Shown: positions 60,301-64,000 of the stretch, piece after piece
How positions within the stretch are numbered: the first letter of the stretch is position 1
Layout of the letters: the number at the start of each line of letters is the position of its first letter
Assembly (NCBI GenBank): GCA_964035575.1
Contig: OZ037861.1
Coordinates: 930,001-994,000, forward strand
Source: Rhynchopus sp. YZ270_cl-10
Lineage: Eukaryota; Euglenozoa; Diplonemea; Diplonemida; Diplonemidae
Direction: 5' to 3'
Length of the DNA stretch: 64,000 bases
The notes under the pieces: model-generated
Databases searched by the model: none
Seen by the model: the letters and a program-made list of their open reading frames with translations, nothing else
Told to the model about the DNA's origin: nothing
Program-made: the position numbers and the translations under genes

Positions 60301-61635
60301 ATCTTTGTCTCCTTGGTGGTTATCTCGCTGACGATTCCGTGGTTTGCCATTGTAGCCGTGGTGGTGTGTCTGTTGGTGGCGTTGATCCAGAAGCGTGACA
60401 AGGCGAGCATGGCACTACGGAGGTACGTTAACGTGACGAAGAGCCCTGTGTCGAACATCTTTGCGGAGAACCTGCGTGGGCTGTCTGTGATCCGCGCCTT
60501 TAGGAAGCAGAAGAGTGTGCACGCAGACCAGGTGGTCGCGCTCGATGTGAACCACGCGATGTACCTGGCAGAGCGTTACTCCTTCGAGTGGGTGCGTCTG
60601 CGTGTGACGCTGCTCGCGTCGCTGCTCATGGGTGCCATCCTGCTGTTGTTGATCCCCTCGCGTGACACCCTCTCCGCCTCGTCGCTGGGCCTCGTCATCA
60701 CCCAAGGTGTCTTCGTCATCCTCTCCGTGTCAGCAGCCTTCCTCATGCGCCAGCGTCTCAAACTCGCCATGAACTCCACAGAGCGTGTCATTGAGTACTG
60801 CCAACTCGAGCCCGAGGAGAGCCCCGAAGCCACTGCGAAGGCCGTGAAACCCCCAAGCGAGAACTGGATGCCACCTGCAGGAAAGCTTGAGATTGCGAAC
60901 ATGTCTGTGCGCTACAGAGAGGGCCTCCCGCTTGCGGTGCGCAACGTGAACCTGACTGTGGAGGCAGGACACAAGGTTGGTATTGTGGGACGGACGGGCA
61001 GCGGGAAGAGCACTCTGCTGAAGACGCTGTTCCGCCTGATGCTTCCCGACCCTGGGTGCAAGGTGCACATCGACGGTGTCGACGTGTCGCAGTTTGGCCT
61101 TGAGGACCTTCGCAGGCTGTTTGCGATCATCCCACAGGAGCCTGTTCTGCTGACGGGCACCATCAGGCGCAACATCGACCCCTTCAACGAGTCGAAGGAC
61201 GACGTCATTGTGGACGCCCTGCGGAAGTGCCACCTGCTGGAGCACCTGCAGGATCGTGCCGGAGAGGGGAACGACGTGCTGCTGCTGAAGGTGACGGAGG
61301 ACGCACTCTCGCTTGGGCAGCGCCAGATGCTGTGTCTTGCGCGTGCGCTGGTGCTGAAGCGTCGCTTCCTGCTTCTGGACGAGGCGACGGCCTCTGTGGA
61401 TGTGTACACGGACAAGCTCATCCAGGAGACACTGCGGTCTGCGTTTGCGGACTGCACAGTGCTGACAATTGCACACCGCCTGAACACGATTGTCGACTCA
61501 GACCGCATCCTTGTCATGGGTGCGAGCAGCGAGGACGGCATCGGCCACGTGGAGCAGTACGGCACCTTCGACGAGCTTGTTGCAGACACAGAGGGGTCCT
61601 TCTACACGCTTGCCAAGCAGGCCAATGTCATTTGA
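57325..61635 (+). CDS. ABC transporter, ABCC (MRP) type, full length
   Basis: The protein is 1436 aa from ATG 57325, just after the acceptor AG. Layout: N-terminal cytosolic part (~1-215), TMD1 (~215-530), NBD1 with Walker A GKVGTGKST (586-594), signature ISGGQ (682-686) and Walker B VYLMDDVLSAVDAHVG (~702). Linker, TMD2 (~850-1160), NBD2 with Walker A GRTGSGKST (1222-1230), degenerate signature LSLGQ (1328-1332) and Walker B FLLLDEATASVD (~1350), H-loop in TIAHRLNT. The non-acidic residue after Walker B in NBD1 (DD-V) and order TMD-NBD-TMD-NBD are typical of ABCC. There is no TMD0. Exports amphipathic anions or glutathione conjugates in the family; the substrate here is unknown. GC-rich, well-biased codons, no introns. 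Confidence 0.92.
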   Translation: MVQNDLPNEPINEIPQTRRQVDSLLTTTIHEHRPEGFRTRKESANFLYRACITYIGPVMHAARQGTLVMDDVDPVPMEVAAGSQTDALYSLWREAQRQVTQQTFKDALQRIMRLDTKQHLFSDDTPWGELEALVAEGHFTNHTHLQVFQEMVLACVDTRYKAVAPECARCAMGLCPLPDGMPETKALPSAAVEHARVAGLMKEYKLTVQGAQPSLGTVLFKIFRYDVLRGATWGLAQSLPPFLPIVLLPLLVDALVLETDPVWWVYIYAPIVVVTIAFMAFCTAKTSIDVSYIGVRVRGLLASVITEKTLAISQTGWTSAGGHAKIFSLLHADLERLLQQSETLVMVLYLPTQALLSIGYMAYVMSWTVVAGILVLCVTMPLMYRIMNNLVAVFIQRMMKADGRTKGIHELIENIRGVKFYGWESAYVGEIMSFRTPECEIIESMMKVLAQLMAVMLTSPMLFHTAILVVYALWDEERLTSERVFISLAITQVVKISTGALPHLYTSLLNTRIALRRVQDFLCKEETLTKESGAQDARVVVTDASFSWSRPKPQVKANKEEPATEGVHLTNLNLAAEKGELVLILGKVGTGKSTFLQGLLNEVVESKGDVHIGGSVAYCPQTAWILSGTIRDNIEWGRRGTGRECSDEDYEASVECVALLQDLSTQFQDGDATVIGEKGINISGGQKARVALARAVYADADVYLMDDVLSAVDAHVGMHIFEHTIQGQLSGKTRILVTNQLQYAQYADKLLCVEAVEGSPSAYTLETVDMQNPRPGSTFEKLYTEFKRLTDEGTQKTERTSPTASGIKKTQEVRSAVFKQEGFLRRHELVRAEDMEEGSVKLRTYTNYMAAFGGVGYWAAMLLGLVFSLSCERFAMIWIGWYTTEGQEQSALFYNGYIIGDMPTYFWLLVYVGIVLVGSTTYFVREIVYAKGAARQSFRLYKSELDAVVKCPVSFFDTTPVGRILTRFVNDWDSIDFIVPMFFSQTMMQFTGIFVSLVVISLTIPWFAIVAVVVCLLVALIQKRDKASMALRRYVNVTKSPVSNIFAENLRGLSVIRAFRKQKSVHADQVVALDVNHAMYLAERYSFEWVRLRVTLLASLLMGAILLLLIPSRDTLSASSLGLVITQGVFVILSVSAAFLMRQRLKLAMNSTERVIEYCQLEPEESPEATAKAVKPPSENWMPPAGKLEIANMSVRYREGLPLAVRNVNLTVEAGHKVGIVGRTGSGKSTLLKTLFRLMLPDPGCKVHIDGVDVSQFGLEDLRRLFAIIPQEPVLLTGTIRRNIDPFNESKDDVIVDALRKCHLLEHLQDRAGEGNDVLLLKVTEDALSLGQRQMLCLARALVLKRRFLLLDEATASVDVYTDKLIQETLRSAFADCTVLTIAHRLNTIVDSDRILVMGASSEDGIGHVEQYGTFDELVADTEGSFYTLAKQANVI

Positions 61636-63128
61636 TCTTTTTGTCAACGACGTGAACAGCAGACATTCGTTAGCAGCAGTACCATGCCCACAGCGTCGTT
61701 GCAACCTCCGGGGAAATAACGAACAAAATTGCTGTACCAGCTTCCCCCCTTCTCCGTCCTCAATAGCTCTCGCTCTGCAACGTTTTTTTTATTTGTTTTT
61801 ATGCCTTGTAGATAACCCTCCTTTTATGTCCCGGCATTTTTACGCCCATCCTATTTTCTTGAAAAAGTGTCGTATCCACAAAATATCATTTTTGTTGTCA
61901 AACAAAGTACTTCCTGTCGAATGGCTCGAACTCTGTCAAATATCTCTTGTCCCCCCTGCCTGGGTCACGTCAGCACCGAGATCCGAAGCCTGGACAATCA
62001 ACAGCGCGGCTCACCGAAGCCACCGTTGACGAATTAAAGGATGATTTTAAAATAACCTTTTTTTGACGTGGCCTTTTTTGCGTTGTCGTAAAACAGCTAC
62101 AAACCATTTTTCCCCTATTCATCTATAACTAAATTAAATAGAACCGAACATGATTTTTTTCTACCCCCACAACGTCCAGAAATGGATGTCGAAAGAGGGG
62201 AAAAACCCCCTTATCTTGTACAGAAATGAGTTAAGGGAGGGGAAATAAACAAAAAGCCTCAGGCGTTTGAAATTGTATTTCCCACAAAGTATGTCCTAAT
62301 GATTAAATCCCAAAAAAAAAATCTCAAAAAAACTTACTCTTCCCCAGCACAGCCTGGACACCGCACAAAGAACCCCACCCCCAAAAGGATACAGAGAAAA
62401 CCAAACAACGACTATCTCTCCCCCTCACTCATCTATCCCCCAAAGCACATATTTCATCTGCATCAAGCTGTCTTGTCCTTCGTAGAGAAAAGAGATTTTT
62501 AGTAATGAGAAAGAAGATACAAAAAGGAAGCTGAACGCTCTCTTTTTGTGATCAAAGGGGTTACTATGCACGAGAGGCCTAGAGTCATCTTATAAATGTT
62601 TCTTTTTTTTGCCGATTCGCGCAATTTTTATTTTTTGCATGAAGATCAACCAAAGAATTGATCAATTTTAAAAAAAAAATGTTTTTTGTTTATTTATTCT
62701 CGTGCGCCCATCTGGGACCACAACAACGTTACCTATTTTTTATGTCATTTTTTACGTTTTCTGAGTGCAGTCTGCCGTCTGCCGTCTGCCGGTGTACGGT
62801 GAGGCGTTTGCGCTTTCAACTTCTCTATCTTACTACTAGATATGCACGGTTCTTTTTTTTTGTGATTTTTCGGAGTTTTCCGACTATTTTTTCGTAAACT
62901 ATGGAGCAAAAAAAAGGAAAGGAAAGAACTACTAATACAAGCTATCACATCACGGCGGTTAAGTAAATGGCTTGACTTGTTGGTGTGACCTGTACAGGGG
63001 TAGTGGTATACCTTAGAAGGACCTTAGAAGGACATTTTTTACACCTTTTTTTCTCGAAAAATCACACCACTTGTGGTTTTTTATTTATGGTTTCACTCTC
63101 GTTGTATACCATACAGTGAAAGTCACAA
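61636..63128. other. AT-rich spacer after the ABC gene
   Basis: No gene, RNA or clear repeat recognised. Short frames here have low-complexity composition. A TGCCGTC microrepeat occurs at ~62770. Confidence 0.5.
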
Positions 63129-63365
63129 AACCTTTTTCAGGATTTTTTATGGAAGTTCGACCTTTTTTTTATGGTCGAGAATTACGAATACCGTACAATG
63201 CATCCAGGCCGAATCCGTCATGACTCCGTTGTGACTCGGTTTAAGCTTTTTGGGGTACTTTCCGTCCCCCGACTCGGCTTCAATGCATTGTATAGTGTTC
63301 GTCTACAAATTATAGTAAAAAAAAGGTCGAACTTCCAAAAAAAAAAATCTTGAAAAAGGTCGAAC
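63129..63365. repeat. Small foldback element
   Basis: The left arm (63129-63207: AACCTTTTTCAGGATTTTTT, GGAAGTTCGACCTTTTTTT, TACAATGCAT) and right arm (63284-63365) are imperfect reverse complements around a ~75-bp loop containing GTCATGACTCCGTTGTGACT. A MITE-like structure without coding. Confidence 0.7.
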
Positions 63366-63623
63366 ATTATTACGGTCGATAAATTTTTTGTACGGAATAC
63401 AGTTCTTCTTTTTTGTTTTTCGCACGCAGTCTTTTTCCATCATCATCTTCTTTTACTGTCTCCCTCCCCCTCTTATTTTTTGTCCGTGAGGATTTGTGGC
63501 CACCTTGCCCCTAGCTACCAACCATTAGAATCACTACGAGCAGTGGTTCTTTCAAGAAGGTCTTTTTCTCATCCAAACGGCAACCTCTTTCCCTCTTCGC
63601 TTTTTTTTCTTCTGAAGATGGCC

Positions 63624-63654
<31 letters not shown>

Positions 63655-64000
63655 CAAAAAAAAAAAAAACAGAGAGACGATATTTGCTGAGTATCTTATT
63701 ATCAACAAAAACGGGGCCAGGGTTGGGATGCACCATTTTGTGCTATGAAATCGGTCAGCGACGTCAATTTTGGGGGGGGGGGGGGGCCTTTTTAAATTTA
63801 CCCTTGCATTTTGTGTGTGTGTGTTTTTTTTCCCCCCCGCCCAAAAATCGTAAGGGAAATTAAAAAAAAATGACACCCCCCCTTACGCCAACAACCTGTC
63901 AGAGACATCCCGATTTCGACCTTCCACAGAGCATCAACAATATTATCCCCCTGAGACTCACCTCAGCGCAAAAAACCCTCTGGTGAGACCAAAGCCATTG
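63366..64000. other. Right-edge low-complexity spacer
   Basis: Poly-A of more than 40 bases broken by single C residues (63628-63670), a G run near 63771-63786 and a C/T-rich stretch. A C/T-rich tract precedes the ATG at 63618, but the frame there is only a lysine run; I do not call a gene. Confidence 0.5.

Overview
The window is protist nuclear DNA. Every host gene I can support lies on the + strand. Several genes are preceded by a long pyrimidine tract ending in AG close to the ATG, as expected for spliced-leader acceptor sites. Three genes carry convincing GT-AG cis-introns whose phases match exactly. A divergent 5' LSU rRNA fragment contains CATATCACTCAGCG, which I recall as euglenozoan-like. 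The one large retroelement has the domain order gag, tyrosine recombinase, RT-RNase H, known from trypanosomatid VIPER elements. Together these suggest a euglenozoan with introns (for example a diplonemid or a relative), but this is inference and no species is claimed.

Layout. 1-3.1 kb: a 1.2 kb foldback followed directly by an inverted-repeat-ended element that carries an 8-bp satellite. 3.3-7.2 kb: a ubiquitin-like/LRR/membrane protein and a large type I membrane protein. 7.5-8.5 kb: an element with about 250-bp terminal inverted repeats. 8.5-16.6 kb: repeat-rich spacer with one gene, a SAXO/TEX45-like axonemal candidate whose end lies inside a 310-bp MITE. 16.6-29.4 kb: a tandem duplication of a three-exon P-loop NTPase gene. 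The first copy is followed by a VIPER/DIRS-like retroelement (18.7-22.9 kb) and a 5-bp satellite. The second has a 3.05 kb element, filled with a 51-bp minisatellite, inserted between its 5' leader and its start codon. 29.8-31.0 kb: a membrane-anchored prolyl 4-hydroxylase. 31-33.7 kb: nested small repeats, including a TA-flanked MITE inside a SINE-like repeat.

34.0-56.8 kb is an expanded ankyrin-repeat family: one pseudogene and eight intact genes in two subfamilies. All share a basic, probably nuclear-targeting N-terminus. In the first subfamily protein lengths differ in steps of about 100 residues, one block of three ankyrin repeats. Between the subfamilies sits a three-exon gene with PDZ-like repeats, an RRM-like domain containing a cysteine motif, and a J-like domain in which HPD is HTD. 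The LSU rRNA fragment begins 46 bp after its stop. 57.3-61.6 kb: a full-length ABCC-type ABC transporter. The last 2.4 kb is AT-rich spacer with one foldback.

The host genes do not form one pathway. The common theme is duplication followed by patchy divergence (NTPase pair, ankyrin genes) and repeated invasion of the spacers by small inverted-repeat elements.
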